Assembly (NCBI GenBank): GCA_012934845.2
Contig: WNNJ02001876.1
Span: 186,001 to 250,000, forward strand
DNA: 64,000 bases
DNA from: Pomphorhynchus laevis
Taxonomy: Eukaryota > Acanthocephala > Palaeacanthocephala > Echinorhynchida > Pomphorhynchidae
Reading direction: 5' to 3'
Part shown: positions 19,295 through 31,689 of the stretch, piece after piece
Position numbering within the stretch: the first letter of the stretch is position 1
How the letters are laid out: every line of letters starts with the position of its first letter
Program-made: the position numbers and the translations under genes
Notes under the pieces: generated by a model
Told to the model about the DNA's origin: nothing
Databases searched by the model: none
Seen by the model: only the letters and a program-made list of their open reading frames with translations

Positions 19295-21946
19295 ATGAAA
19301 TTTGAGCATCAAACAGAAATTGATTTCGGTTAGTTATTTTGTTTTTCTGTTATGCTTATTATTGTATTTGTTCAGAGAACAGATGTGCGGAAGCAGAACG
19401 GATTATGAAAAAATTTCCCGATCGCGTCCCCGTATGCTTATTGCACTTACCTTTATTTCTTAAGTCTTCTTTTTAAGGTTATAGTCGAAAAGCTTCCTAA
19501 TTCAAATATACCAAAAATGGACAAAAAGAAGTTTCTGGTACCCGCGGATATATCAGTTGCCCAGTTCATGTGGATAATCCGTAGACGAATTGTGTTGAGT
19601 AGTGAACAGGCAATTTTTCTCTTCATTGACAATTCAGTCCCTCAAGCCAGGTACTAAATCTAATACAAATTTTCGTAACTCAAACTGCAATAATAATGAA
19701 ATTTTAGTTTTTTAGTTGATACAATTATATCTTGAATATCAAATGAATTCATATCCATTTATCCTGAATTTTATTCTCATCTTTATTTCAAGCATTTTCG
19801 TTATATTTTAATGAAAAATATAATTGATGTGGTTGGTTTTGGTATAGAATATTCTATAATGAAAAAATAAAAGTATTATATGTATTCATCGTTAAACAGC
19901 TTATCTATATTTTGAAACCAAGAGCATATTTTCATTGCACATTTTTAATGCGTCTTAATATTTATTTTTTATTTGCCTTTGTAGAGACTTTCTCCGAGAA
20001 TATGATTTTGAATTTTCGCATTTCAAAATTTTTGAATTTTCGCAAACACTGAAGATTGGCATCTTCATTGTTTCGTAGAGGCAAATCGCATCGGAGAAAA
20101 TTCAAAAATAATCTATTTTTCTTATTTTTTCTCGAAGAAAAAGCCAACTAATGATTTATATTTATAGAAAATATATATTAATAGCATTAATATAATTAAT
20201 AATATATTATTAATAATATATCATTAATAAAATATAACTTTATAACTTTAATTTGTAATTTGTATTCCTGATTTATAATAATCATTATTTTCAATCATCA
20301 ACCGTGAGTTTTGCCTACGATGGAAGTCAATTTCTTTAGTTAACCCCTTGATAAAGGCATTTCACAAATGTACCATAAATGTACATGTAAATGCTTGGAG
20401 AAAAGTTGTCTAAGCAGTTTAACATAAACGACTGATACGCATAAACTGTAAGATTAGCTTGTAAAAATGTTAATGACATTGTAACGTATTATATATCCAT
20501 CTTTAAAGTATTAAAATATTACTTTATTTTAAAATAAAGTAATCATTCGTTGGATTCAAGTAACCGATTGATAAAGGCTCAGCTCATGCGATATGTAATG
20601 CTTAATAGTGTCAAGGTACAACTTTAATATGCAAAACAAACCATTTATTAACGTTAAATTTATTAATGTGTACCAGTAATCAGAACAGTTATCTGAATCT
20701 ACTTATTAAAAAATATTTTATTTTTGATTGTGACATGTATTAATCGATAAGAAATTAGCTTTTTATTTTACTAACATTCGACTATAGCGTGTCCTTATTA
20801 AGACTATCGACATTTTTGAATGTTGCAGTAGTCTAATAAACACTGGTCGCAATAGTCTACAGTTCCGAAAATAAAAAAACTAATTTTATTTTTTCTTATC
20901 GATAGATACACGAAACTATCAAAAAAATACAATCGATTGCAAATATTGATATTTTTTAATATCGTGAGTCTACGTATATTAAATTATCTATAAATTAAAC
21001 ATTGATAAATAAAAATAAAATAATAAATAATTTTATAATTTTATAATTTGTATCAAGTTAAAATTTAAAATAAAAGTCATTTATTTTATAAATAACAGAC
21101 GAATTAAACAACAAATTTAATAAGAAAAATAATAACGTTGTATTAATAATACATATCTTATACTATATTTTAATTAAAAATAAATATTAATAATTATAAA
21201 TAATAAATAATTATATAAGATTTTATACAATTAATATTTATCAGGTTAAAATTGAATATTTAAAATTAAAGTCAATTGTTATGAATTGACTACTATATAG
21301 TAGATTGACTACTATTATTTCCGAAATCTTTGACACGTTTTTTCATATTCGGCTGTTTATTCAGACAAAGGAGACTGTTGTATATGTAGGTGTTGACATA
21401 ATGATTGAAGAAGTCGTGGACGTTTTTTTATGAGCTTTAGTCCCGAAAATGCCTTTGTGCGAAATTGATAGTATATAAATTTTTGTCAACTCTAATCGCT
21501 AATCGATTGTCAAAATATATAATCAATTATATTAGTCAAATATAATTTAGATTTAAATTATAGAATTTTTAAAATTCAATTTTTATGAATTGATAAGTAG
21601 TAAACGATGTATCAGAATTAAGACTAGAGGTTATCTGAAAGATAGTCTCGTTGTTGACACATACAAAACATAAATTAAGTTAAAATTAAATTTAAACTTA
21701 ATATATAAAAATTAATTTAAGATTAAATTGCTCAGATTATTATATCTTAGAAAAACTATTTATACATTAGATTTTGTATTGAAAAGATTTTTACTATATT
21801 TTTAAATAAATATAAATTATATTTTAACCTCTATTTTTATAATGTTTAGTTCGACTATGGGCCAGCTTTATTCAGAGTTTAAAAACGATGACGGGTTTCT
21901 TTATATTGCTTATAGCGGCGAGAACACCTTTGGAGCTAGCATCTAA
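19295..21946 (+). CDS. GABARAPL2: GABARAPL2/GATE-16-like ATG8-family protein (4 exons)
   Basis: Exons are 19295-19328, 19376-19431, 19478-19650 and 21850-21946. All introns are GT..AG and the phases agree, giving 119 codons plus TAA, against 117 residues for vertebrate GABARAPL2. Exon 1 gives [11 protein letters not shown], exon 2 [18 protein letters not shown], exon 3 [20 protein letters not shown] with [12 protein letters not shown] and [10 protein letters not shown], and exon 4 [20 protein letters not shown] with [10 protein letters not shown]. The QFMWIIR segment is typical of GATE-16 rather than GABARAP. Family members are ubiquitin-like. They are cut by ATG4 after the conserved glycine (NTFG|ASI, so three residues are removed) and joined to phosphatidylethanolamine on autophagosome and Golgi membranes. 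No stop or frameshift is seen, so this appears to be a working host gene. Confidence 0.9.
19651..21849. other. Intron 3 of the GABARAPL2-like gene
   Basis: A 2.2-kb AT-rich intron, long compared with the 46-47-nt introns 1 and 2. It contains worn Naiad-tail strings (about 20690, 20955-21110, 21170-21310 and 21540-21640) but no exon. Insertion of repeats probably caused its length. Confidence 0.6.
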
Positions 21947-22271
21947 AAGTTGGCAACTATATTCAAAATATTTAACATTACTATAAAAAATGTTATTTCA
22001 AGACTTAACAGTTATAGTAGTCTACTGTATTCGTTTAGATGTAGCTTAAAAATATAATTGTTGTCTCATTATATTCCTAAATCATCAAAAATACAAATTA
22101 TGTAGAATATAATAAGCCTTAAGGAAAAGTTTCAAATTTTTTATCAGTTTTATAAAAATTAACCATGTAATTATAAACGTCTTAATTGTTAACTTATTTA
22201 CATCTATACTTAACGCAATTGAATAACATCATAAATCAAAAGCTACTAAACATTAGGACGTTGTGGATTAG
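21947..22271. other. 3' flank of the GABARAPL2-like gene
   Basis: AT-rich, presumably the 3' UTR and spacer. No other feature was recognised. Confidence 0.4.
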
Positions 22272-22436
22272 GATTATCTGTTTGGATTGCAACGAGTACA
22301 ATTCAATGTATCCGTTATGGCCGATGATACTGGAAAGAAGTTTGGCTTTAGTACCACAGTAAAGAATAATTCCGTTGCATTGGAATTGAATGTGCATATT
22401 CCCTACTTCCAAAACAGGGAATTAATTAAAATATAA
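22272..22436 (+). CDS. Candidate last exon of an unrecognised gene
   Basis: After an AG at 22270-22271 there are 54 open codons and TAA. The peptide DYLFGLQRVQFNVSV, then ADDTGKKFGFS and ALELNVHIPYF, has balanced composition unlike the surrounding AT-rich DNA. I do not recognise the family, the pyrimidine tract is weak, and no upstream exon was found. It could be a relic of a processed copy. Confidence 0.3.
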   Translation, partial: DYLFGLQRVQFNVSVMADDTGKKFGFSTTVKNNSVALELNVHIPYFQNRELIKI

Positions 22437-22499
22437 AAACTTTAAATATGAACTTAGAATACTAATTTTACTAATTTTGGTAAATAAACGAAATTGTAC

Positions 22500-22815
22500 T
22501 GTAGGAATAATACAAAAAGGGAAGATATAATTCGTCTTCTCATTGCTTTCCGCCTTGTAACTTTCTATATCCCTTAATTTCTTAACCTTCCTTTTCTTGA
22601 TAATTCTCGTCCTGATTACTGTTCCTTGCGTGCCTGTAATTCCCTTCTTTTACATGTACCAAACTACTCCACCTACTTTGGAATCCGTTCCTTCCTGGGG
22701 TCTGTTCCTCTATCGTGGAATCATCTGCCCATTCATATACACTAATAAACCCCAATGCCGAGCTTCAAACGTCAAATCCGATCCCATTTAAACAATTTAT
22801 CTGCTTTACTTTTTT
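22500..22815 (+). pseudogene. 3' end of a CR1/jockey-like non-LTR retrotransposon
   Basis: The frame near 22650-22795 reads YFGIRSFLGSVPLSWNHLPI and then SFKRQIRSHL across a small frameshift. This is the common C-terminal R..SF..R....WN.LP......SFK..L..H pattern of such ORF2 proteins. Only the terminal 100 codons or so remain. AT-rich DNA follows immediately. Confidence 0.6.
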
Positions 22816-24780
22816 ATTTTTTGTTAGTGGATATGTAAGCGTGCAGCTGGCACGCGTTCGCCACGTTAAATAAATTAGTATTAGTATTAAGCGTAAGTGT
22901 AAATACTCTATAAATAAGTATATTATTAATAATCTCGAAAAATCTCCGAAAGGATTAAATATCAACATAATATGTAACTTATTTTATTAATCAAAATTCA
23001 AAAGCTAAAATTTAAAATGAAGAGATTAATTACGATGATTATGAAGGACTATTATAAATTATTATAATTTATAAATATAATTATAAATAATTTATTTTAT
23101 AATTATATACGTAGACTCAGTTAGCTGATTTAATTCAAAGTATCCGCGCTACATTATTTTCATTTGATAATACAGCAATGTGTCACATGGTCAAAACACG
23201 AGGGGTATTCTTCTAAATACATTAAATTAGTGGCATACAGTCTCACATGGTCATTCCATTGCACTAAAAACATTATCACATGGTCGTTGCTCAAGGCTAA
23301 TTAGATTATTATACAGATCAATTTGATCATGAAATTGTCTTCCAGGCCAAGTAGTGAGATCCGATCTAAAGCTATAGGTCCATTATTCAATATTTTATAT
23401 TATAACGAGAACTGCCTACGTATTCCTTGAAATTTGTGTACAATTTTGTGCGCAAGCAATTTTTGGGTACGGCTAAGTATCACTAATAATCCGTATTCTG
23501 TTAAATTACGTTAGAAGCGTCCGAAAAATGATAGCGTCCGATTAAAATGATTATTATAATTTATAATATAAATCATTATTATAACTATAATCATTATATA
23601 ATTATATAAAACCGGAAATGATAATTTGACGAAACTCAAACAGAGAATATTTAATAACTGCTTGGATTTATTAAAATGAATAAAAGAAGTTAAAAACATT
23701 TAAAATTGAATTTTAAGTTGAAAATTTTAATTTGACGAAATTTAAAAACGAGTAAAAATAAACAGTCATTGAAGGAAAGAGTGAATTATTTTTTATATAT
23801 TTCCAATTGATAGAGCCTTTTTGCCACTTTATTGAATTAAGATGTTTTTTTTATTATCAAGGAAAATTTTCAGTTCGGAGAATAAATTTATTCCGAACGT
23901 AATATTACACGAAATGTTTTTATGAAAAAGTTTAAATAGACATTTCTAGATAATTCTATTGGAAATTTAATATTGATAATTTTTATCAAATTTATATTTG
24001 GTAATTATAAAATAATGATTTTATATTTGATAAAAATTATTTAACACGTCATTATTATTAAATTATAGAGTACACTCGAAAACAATTTTTCGTACAAACA
24101 ATTTCTAGTAACCTTTTAAAAGTGGTTTATTGTAATGACTTAAATGATAAGTAACGAATCATCTTTATCAAGTTGTAGATTTTATTAAATTGCAAATTAG
24201 AGATAAACCTCAACTTTTATTACTTTATAAATATATTTTCATTATTATACATTTTAACTATGAATAGCTTAAATATATAAATATATATATTTATATATTT
24301 ATATATAAATTAAATATACACAAATTTTTTAATATATATTTATCTTTTTATAATATTTTATATTTTTTATAAAATTATATATATTTATATCTCTAATATA
24401 GAGAATACATTTTGCTTACTTATGATATTTATTCAGTTATTTGAATGAATTGAATGTTTCAACTCAAGGATTCGTATGTAAAAATTGCCTTACAAAAAGG
24501 TGCCCAAATTATATATCAGAAAACAGTGAAATGTCAATAATATAATTGCATGTTTGATTGACAATGGAAAAAGCTCATATTTCCATTTATATAATCAACG
24601 TATTATATTTAAATTTACAAAAATTTATTAGCACGAACATTCGTGCATACCAAACAACTTCAAATATCTTTAATCAATAACGCTTTACAAACTATAGAAT
24701 ATTTAATGAAATTATACTTTTTAAAGCACATTTCACCTACACAAGATCTGTGATAATTTATTTGACGTTTCGGTCAATCT
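22816..24780. other. AT-rich spacer
   Basis: No exon was identified. The ten-base string TCACATGGTC occurs three times at 23177, 23250 and 23277. GTAGACTCAGTTAGCTGATTT at 23107 is the reverse of the common Naiad tail module. The rest is simple A/T sequence. Confidence 0.45.
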
Positions 24781-24811
24781 CAGTGTCCCTTTTCATGAAA
24801 AAGGGACACTG
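24781..24811. repeat. 13-bp inverted repeat hairpin
   Basis: CAGTGTCCCTTTT is followed five bases later by its exact complement. Isolated in AT-rich DNA; no function assigned. Confidence 0.6.
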
Positions 24812-27480
24812 TAAATATTATATTATATACTATTTTATATTGAAACAACATACAGCTTCAACATTTTTCTCAAGTTTTGGTGCTTTTTGCATGTGAGAAA
24901 ATTTCTAAAATTATTGATCCAATAATTTAATCGATAATTTGATAAATTCGTCAAATATAATATTTTAATACTTCATTAAATATGTGAAATGTAAGGATGT
25001 TAAACTGCTCAATGCTTTAATCCTCAGTATGTGTCTGCAACTTAGTGTACGAATATCGTCACGAGCTAATTGCAACAATATCTAAACAACAACATCATGC
25101 GCCGACATTAGTACTCAATGGAACATCAGGAAGCAGGCATTGAACACTAACATATTAACATGATGTAATACTTGGATAAACTATGTAGAATCCAGCTAGT
25201 CGTTAAAAAGTTGCACTAAATGTTTCTGCGAATTTGTAGACACCTTACCGGTCTAACCTTTTTCGAAATAGATTTCTAGAGCCGGTCATTTAATCTGTGA
25301 AATGTAAGGATGTTATACTGGAATATAAGGATGTTATATGCTTCAATCCTAAATTAAATTTTAATAAATAATTTAAAATCGTTTAAAAATATTACAAAAA
25401 ACATATTGTTAAAATATTCTGGTAATAATTTTGTTCGAAATGATGTAAGATTCATTGTAGATATGATAGTTTCAAATTTGAAAGTAAGGATCAGAAAATA
25501 TTATATAATAAAAAATATTAAATAATAAAAAAAATAAAATTTCGTTGGTTCTATAAACAAATTTGGAATTTTTCAATCATTTTAAGTATAAAAACAATGA
25601 ATAAAAAGTGATGCTTATTCAAAGACGCATTGATCATTGTTGAATTGTTCATGTAATTCTTAAAACGCAGAGCATGTAATTTTTACTTTGTGATTCCCTG
25701 CTTAGCAGCTAGCTGATGATAACATTTTATCTTGCAGCAATCACATGTTACGTAACTGTGCAGCATAGTTTACTGCAGTTCTATAGTAATATAACCTATT
25801 TATCATAGACGACGAGAGATGGAGTGATTAATCAGGTCAATTTCTTATTTTTGCTATTTAAATTAAAATTTGTCGACAACTTTTGCTTTGAAATTCATGT
25901 TGGATTGTGCAGCTCAACTAGTCTTATCTTGCATAAAAATATTATCTTAGGCAGTAATGTTACGTATTTACCTAGTATATCTTGATGATATTGTTTATTC
26001 GTTGCAAATTTCTTATTTGAATTTTGTAAGTAAAATACTTTGTAGACGAAATATACTAACGTAGTATTCGGATTTGTCGTATAAAAAATAAATTTGAATT
26101 TGCTGTGTACACATCATCAGTGCTTTAGTGACCTTGTACACATAAAATTTTTATAATAATTACTATTTCTTGTAAATTACCGAATTATTTTACAACTCGT
26201 ATTAATTATTTGATAGTTTCTTCAAACTAGAAATTATCGAAAAAAAGGGAAATTAAAATTTTAGAATCTTGTTTGAATGTTGAAATTTAAAGTTTTTGCA
26301 AATTGTTTAATATTATTTTATATTAATAAATAAAATTATTAATATAAAATTATTTTCTCTATTAAATTTCCATTACTGAAATTTAAAATCTCAACGCTCA
26401 AATTCCGTTGTAATGTATTTCGGTGCTTTGTGTTTTTTCCAAGTTTGCTCATCAAGACCTATAAAGCATTAAAATAGACAATTATTTTCTTTTGCTCTAA
26501 AACAATCTTATTCATTTTTTCTTTGTTCTGCAAAATAATTGTTAATTTTAGAAGGCACTTTACTGCCTTCACTTTTAAAAGGCAAAATTTAATACCTGTA
26601 CTTTAAAAGGTACGATTTATAAATTACACTTTTATATTTAAGTCCTTAAATATAATTACTTATACATTTACATCGTCTATTATTTATTAGTAAAAATTGA
26701 CTTTATCTTAAATATCAAATATAAAAATTGACTTGATATAACTATAAATTGTATATTATCTTATATAATTATTAATTATTCATCTTTATTTTTATTTATA
26801 CATCGTATAAAATAAGTAGACTCAGTTATATGATTTAAAAATATTGTGAATATTAAAAAATAAAATAATTATATTAGTATTTGAATATATTTAAATATAT
26901 GAAGATATTGTAAATTATTGAATTTTTATATAGAGTGTCCGCATTAAATATTGATTCTGAAATAATAAATTCATAAACTATTTAAACCTTTGTTTTTACA
27001 CAAATTCTGTCACATTTTTATAAAATTTGATCTTATTCTATAAAAAGTTATTTGATTGATAGACTTGCTGTGAATAGAGCTGAAGTAAAATATATTTGAG
27101 CCTCCAGGGAGCACAAAGATTGCTAAAGAATGCTTTTTCAGAGATCATGTGTTCTTGAAGAATCACAAACTTACCTAACTGATATATTTCTTGATTAAAA
27201 TTTGTTCAGCAGTTTGTGATCGATAGAAATTCCATTAAAGATTATTTTATTGTATAAATGAATCATATCAGCTAACTGAGTAATTTTCCACTATCAAAAT
27301 TGATCCTACCATTAGGTTATGGAGGAAGTTTGTCAATATGTGCGGGGGTATGTACAAGTAATGATCGTTTTGACTGATCAGCGTTATTTAAACTGTTCTG
27401 AGATTATTTCATTGTCTTATAATTCATCGGCAATTTACATGGCTCAAGGGATATAACTGAATATGGCATTTCTCCGTCAT
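24812..27480. other. AT-rich spacer with two direct repeats and a tail relic
   Basis: A GTGAAATGTAAGGATGTTA string occurs at about 24985 and 25300, flanking about 300 bp of higher-complexity sequence. A reversed Naiad-type tail lies at 26665-26840 (GTCTATTATTTATTAG ... AGTAGACTCAGTTA). No gene is supported. Confidence 0.45.
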
Positions 27481-29986
27481 TCAAAATTTTTGATTGAAAT
27501 TTGTCGTAAACGGGTAACAGGCCTTAAGCAGCATCTGAATCGTTATTTGCACATATGGAATAGGTGCATCACAGCATCGGTATGTAGATTCTACTGACAC
27601 GTTCTTGTTGAGACTAGCTTCTGGCTCGAATAGGCGTTCCTCATGTTCACATGTTTCTTGTTGGATGTGGTAAAAGGCCAATATTGGAAGCCGATCGAGT
27701 GAAGCTAGCATGGCTTTTGCGTTGCCCCGCATTAGCGCGATCGAGATGGGCTGATGTAATCGTGTGACCGTCTTAGAGTATCCCATTCCGCTTGTACGGC
27801 TCATATTTTTCGCAACCCGCTTAATCACATTGTTTCCTTCGTCGTTCCATCCACCAAAGGTCTCGACTACGGCGGCTGAAAACATGTATCCCGCATCTTC
27901 GACTCTGTCTCTATATTTCCTATTTTTTACATTGACAGCGTACGACGTGGCAGCGGCGAGTTGTACGGTGACGGCGGAATGACGGTATGCGGCTTGTTGG
28001 GGAGGTCGGTGACTCCAAAGTCGAACTGCAAGTGAAAAGTCCCTATAAAAACGGATTTCTGCCGGGCGTCCGCGTAGGACCGAGATAATTTCTGGCACTT
28101 CCAGGGATACATCCACACGGGCTGATTGTGCGACTGCAAATACCACGTCACGGATGGCATTATCCATCCGTGACGTGGATAAGGGATGGTGTAGACCTCC
28201 CTTATCCGCCATACGCATGCAGCGTTCGCATCGATAATCCTTTTTGTACAAGGAAATCCCAAGCCACATTCGGGTTAGGACGCAGAACTGTCGTGGAGTT
28301 AGTTCCGTTCCAGATTCCTAATTTGGGACGGCGCTAAGCCAAGCCCCAGCCTTTGACTATGACACTGCGTGTAGTCGGGCCCGGTCTATTTCGCAAGACG
28401 ATTGTAACAGCTGGGTCGAGGCAAGATTATCGATCAGCCGTGAAGTCGATGATTGACCGCCCTCCGTGGACAGTATGAAGTTTGAGCCCATCTTTGTTCT
28501 TAGGGTTACCAATGCCTCAGAATAGCCAGGAAATAGTAAAGCATTCAGACTGTATATCTATCCGATTTGCTGCACGCTATGGATAAATGCGCTCTGAGCG
28601 TGCGCAGCATTGCATCTTAGACCGAAGCAACACATACGGATAGAGAGTGTCATCTGTAATTTAGTAGCTTCTTGAAGTTGGCACGCGCATATTTTCTGAA
28701 AAGCGCTAGCGATTTGCCTGTCAAATGACTGACAAAACATTTTTGTCATCCTTTGATCGACTGTGCGGAGAAGGTGGTTTATCCTTGACGAGGATCCACA
28801 GTGTCGAAGTAGAAGATATCCGACTTGAGTGTCTAGCAGCTTGGCCACTACATCAATTGTCTGAACCAATAGTGGAATAACCTCATTAGACAGGTGATTC
28901 TCTATGAAAGACTCGTCACCTATGGGTATGACTAGCAAATGCATGCTCCCGGAAGTGTTCTCCGAAACCATCTCAGAAAGTAGGGCCAGGCAAGCGTTTA
29001 CGGCTTCAGGCATGCCGATGACCTTTGTCTTTCGCCAATTTAAGTGGAGTTCCATCATTTTGAAGCTCGCATCTAGCCAGCCGAGTGCGGATGCAATTGC
29101 TGATGGCGTCCCACCGACTATGTCGTCATCCAGATACTTATGTTGAGGTTTATTCCATGTATTTTTGGATACATTTTCAATCGTTCTCTGAATGACCAAT
29201 AAAAATAGGAACGGGCCTCATGGATCTCCCTGCTGGACTCCTTCGCATGAGTTGAAAGGGTCGAGTGAGCCGAAACATAGGATTGTTTTGCATTTGTACG
29301 TGAAATCAAACCAGGGCAAGAGCTCTGGAACGTTTTCTCGGATCTTCACTCGTAACTGTGTTCTGGACACTGAGTTGAATGCGTTTGACAGATCGATATT
29401 TACCCAGGTCCTATTGGTGTCGTTGGCGTGTTGTTAGTGGAGTCGTCTAACTTTATGAACAATCCTTTCTACTGCGTTTGGGGTTGCTATTCCTAATTGT
29501 GTTGGTTGTTGGAGGCTGGCGAAGCGTTTACGGGGTTGAAGACAGATGCACTTCGAACAGCAGCGGCGAAGAGTTTCGTCGACGGCGAATGAGAGTGATT
29601 GATCTGTACAGCTGCCGTACGTAGTATGATTCAGTCTTTGCAGGGGTGTCCGTCCTTGTTCAGATGAGGCTGATATTCCGACTGAAATCAGGCGCTGGGC
29701 TGCTTTTCCGTAATTTCCGCGCTTAGCCAAGCTGATACAAGCCAGTTACGACTTACCCGTTCGGTTTGCGATTTGCATTTTTGAGTGGCATTGCTCTCAC
29801 CGATGCCAAATCTGGTAAGGCGGTTGTCGCGTACGCTCTTATTGACTCGCAAATGTGCTTTTCAACTTTATTTTTGCCCTTTGTAAGTTGTAGGTATCGA
29901 GCAACTGAAGCTCGATTTGGCGAAGAGCAGCAACTTTGCCCATGAACCGACATCTCCGATTTGGAGCGCGCGTTTAATGTTGTCAC
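27481..29986 (-). pseudogene. Second-subfamily REL-type non-LTR retrotransposon
   Basis: Read on the minus strand, 29986-29434 is the pre-RT region (RGNYGKAAQRLISVGI). Then 29430-28558 is the RT: motif A NIDLSNAFNSVSR, motif B GVQQGDP interrupted by TGA at 29218-29220, motif C YLDDD, then LLRHCGSSSRINHLLRT. After GAWLSAVPN and a WLGISLY..DYRCERC block, the frame 28269-27481 encodes the C-terminal domain (RVDVSLEV, KNRKYRDRVEDAGY, VETFGGW). That domain follows the pattern of the other REL proteins, and in many animal retroelements the ETFGGW block closes it. Several stops and frame changes make it defective. Confidence 0.75.
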
Positions 29987-30340
29987 AGAAATGAGTGGCT
30001 GCTAGAACCCGTGCTTTAAACGGGATACGTATGATCGTTGGCGATTCTTTTATCCAGCGTGATAAATTGCGCAGGATAAAAGATATAAATTGCGTAATAA
30101 ATTGCGTAGTTAATTGCGCAGATGTTGGATTGTATTCAGATATGACTTTATTGTAATTAGTTGTGCAAACAGTAAAGTATACGTAGTATCGTCAAATTGT
30201 AATCAGGTATTACTTAGTTTTAAAATCACGATTTTTTAATATTAATCTTGGCAAACAAGATTTTCCACAAACGAAGCGAGCGAAATGTATATTCTCAAAC
30301 TTTTTTTCAGGTCTTAAACTTTTTTAATGAAGTGAATGCA
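29987..30340. other. Junction DNA between retroelement fragments
   Basis: Probably contains the 5' flank of the REL copy. No distinct feature was recognised; TTTTTCAGGTCTTAAACTTTTTTAA near 30305 resembles strings at 17890-17965. Confidence 0.4.
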
Positions 30341-31110
30341 TCAGCTTTCAGTAAACGTAATCGATTCTTTAATATCTACTAAATCTAGATTTGTATAAAG
30401 AGTACTAAAATCGTATGTATTTATATTTTGAAAATTTATTCCTTTTGTCTGTTCTAAAAATTCTTTTGTAGAATTAATACTGAAATAGTGTTTTATACCA
30501 GTATTAATTTCGATTACCTTGCAATATTTTTTAAAATGTGCTTTAATTACTTTAAGTATTTTATTCATATAGACAGAAAGTGGTTTTAATGTACATTTAA
30601 ACGCACTACATATGAACCTTGGTTTTATTGGATTTTTATGTAATTTTGGATTCCAATATAATATAGGTATAGTTTTATTATCTGATTCAACCTTTATACC
30701 CTTTTTATCCATTATAGAACAGTGACTTGTAATAATTGTTTCTAAACTCAACTCACTACGTTCATATGTTGGATTTACATTTAAATCATTAGAATTAACC
30801 TCTTTCATTAGTATATCATAATATATATCAAAAGGAATAAATTTTGAAAATTTATTCCTTTTGTCTGTTCTAAAAATTCTTTTGTAGAATTAATACTGAA
30901 ATAGTGTTTTATACCAGTATTAATTTCGATTACCCTACAATATTTTTAATTTCAGTTTTTCCTACAATATTTTTGAAGTGTGCTTTAATTACTTTAAGTA
31001 TTTTATTCATATAAACCGAAAATGCTTGAATGTACATTAAAGGATTACATATAAACCTAGGCTTTGTTTCTAGTTTTAATGTACATTTAAAAACACTACA
31101 TATAAACCTA
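30341..31110 (-). pseudogene. Naiad-like RT, N-terminal motifs, partly duplicated
   Basis: The frame 30808-30341 includes IPILYWNPKLHKNPIKPRFI, KCTLKPLSVYMNKIL and TYDFSTLYTNLD (motif A). The interval 30840-31110 repeats the same region in worse condition, with a KPRFIC block present twice. At 31112 the orientation flips to + strand GIY-YIG sequence, so this is a recombined copy. Confidence 0.8.
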
Positions 31111-31111
31111 G

Positions 31112-31560
31112 ACATGTGGATTGCAATATATTGGAAAAACATATCAAATGTTAAAAACTAGGTTTAGGCAACACATATATAATATACAGCATAATAGTCA
31201 AACTATATTTCATAAACATATGAGATTAATAGGACATGATATTAAAAACTGTAAATTATTTATTTTAGAACATCTTATTGAAGAAAACAAATCAATATTA
31301 AACCAAAAACTTTTAGAACAATAAGATTTTTGGATTAAAACGATTAATTCCGAGCACCCATTAGGATTGAATGACGTTGTACAAGGAATTGGCAGACGTA
31401 GTATTGTACATAATAAACAACTATATTATAATAATCCGGTTAAATGCAAGCCAAGAAATCATTGCGATAAAAGGAATAAGAAAAATCGACTTAAAAATAT
31501 TAAAAAAGATATGCATATAGGATCAATTAGAAATATTAAAACAGAAAGATCTGATTAAAA
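31112..31560 (+). pseudogene. Naiad-type GIY-YIG endonuclease
   Basis: The frame reads TCGLQYIGKTYQMLKTRFRQ, then HKHMRLIGHDIKNCKLFILE. After one in-frame TAA (31322) it continues DFWIKTINSEHPLGLNDVVQ, GIGRRSIVHN and a basic tail rich in KN and KK. The YIG...R..H, E and W....P.GLND features are those of the GIY-YIG domain of Naiad-like elements. In other copies here (53250-53990) this region lies upstream of the RT. The GIY half of the motif is lost at the inversion junction. Confidence 0.75.
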
Positions 31561-31689
31561 CATAGACAGTTATTGTAATATAAAATACTATAATTGGGCA
31601 ATAAACGTCGATAATAACAAGAAAAAAATATACACTAACCATAAACTTCATTAATAAGAAAAAACAAAAAATAATATACATGATTTTTC

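Noticed and set aside
23177-23287. Three TCACATGGTC strings as a CRISPR-like or regulatory array
   Set aside because: Spacing is irregular (73 and 27 bases), and the units are too short in a eukaryotic AT-rich context.
25020-25150. Frame with ELIATISKQQHH and APTLVLNGTSGSR, resembling a P-loop
   Set aside because: The lysine of the P-loop is absent, splice signals are poor and the match is short.
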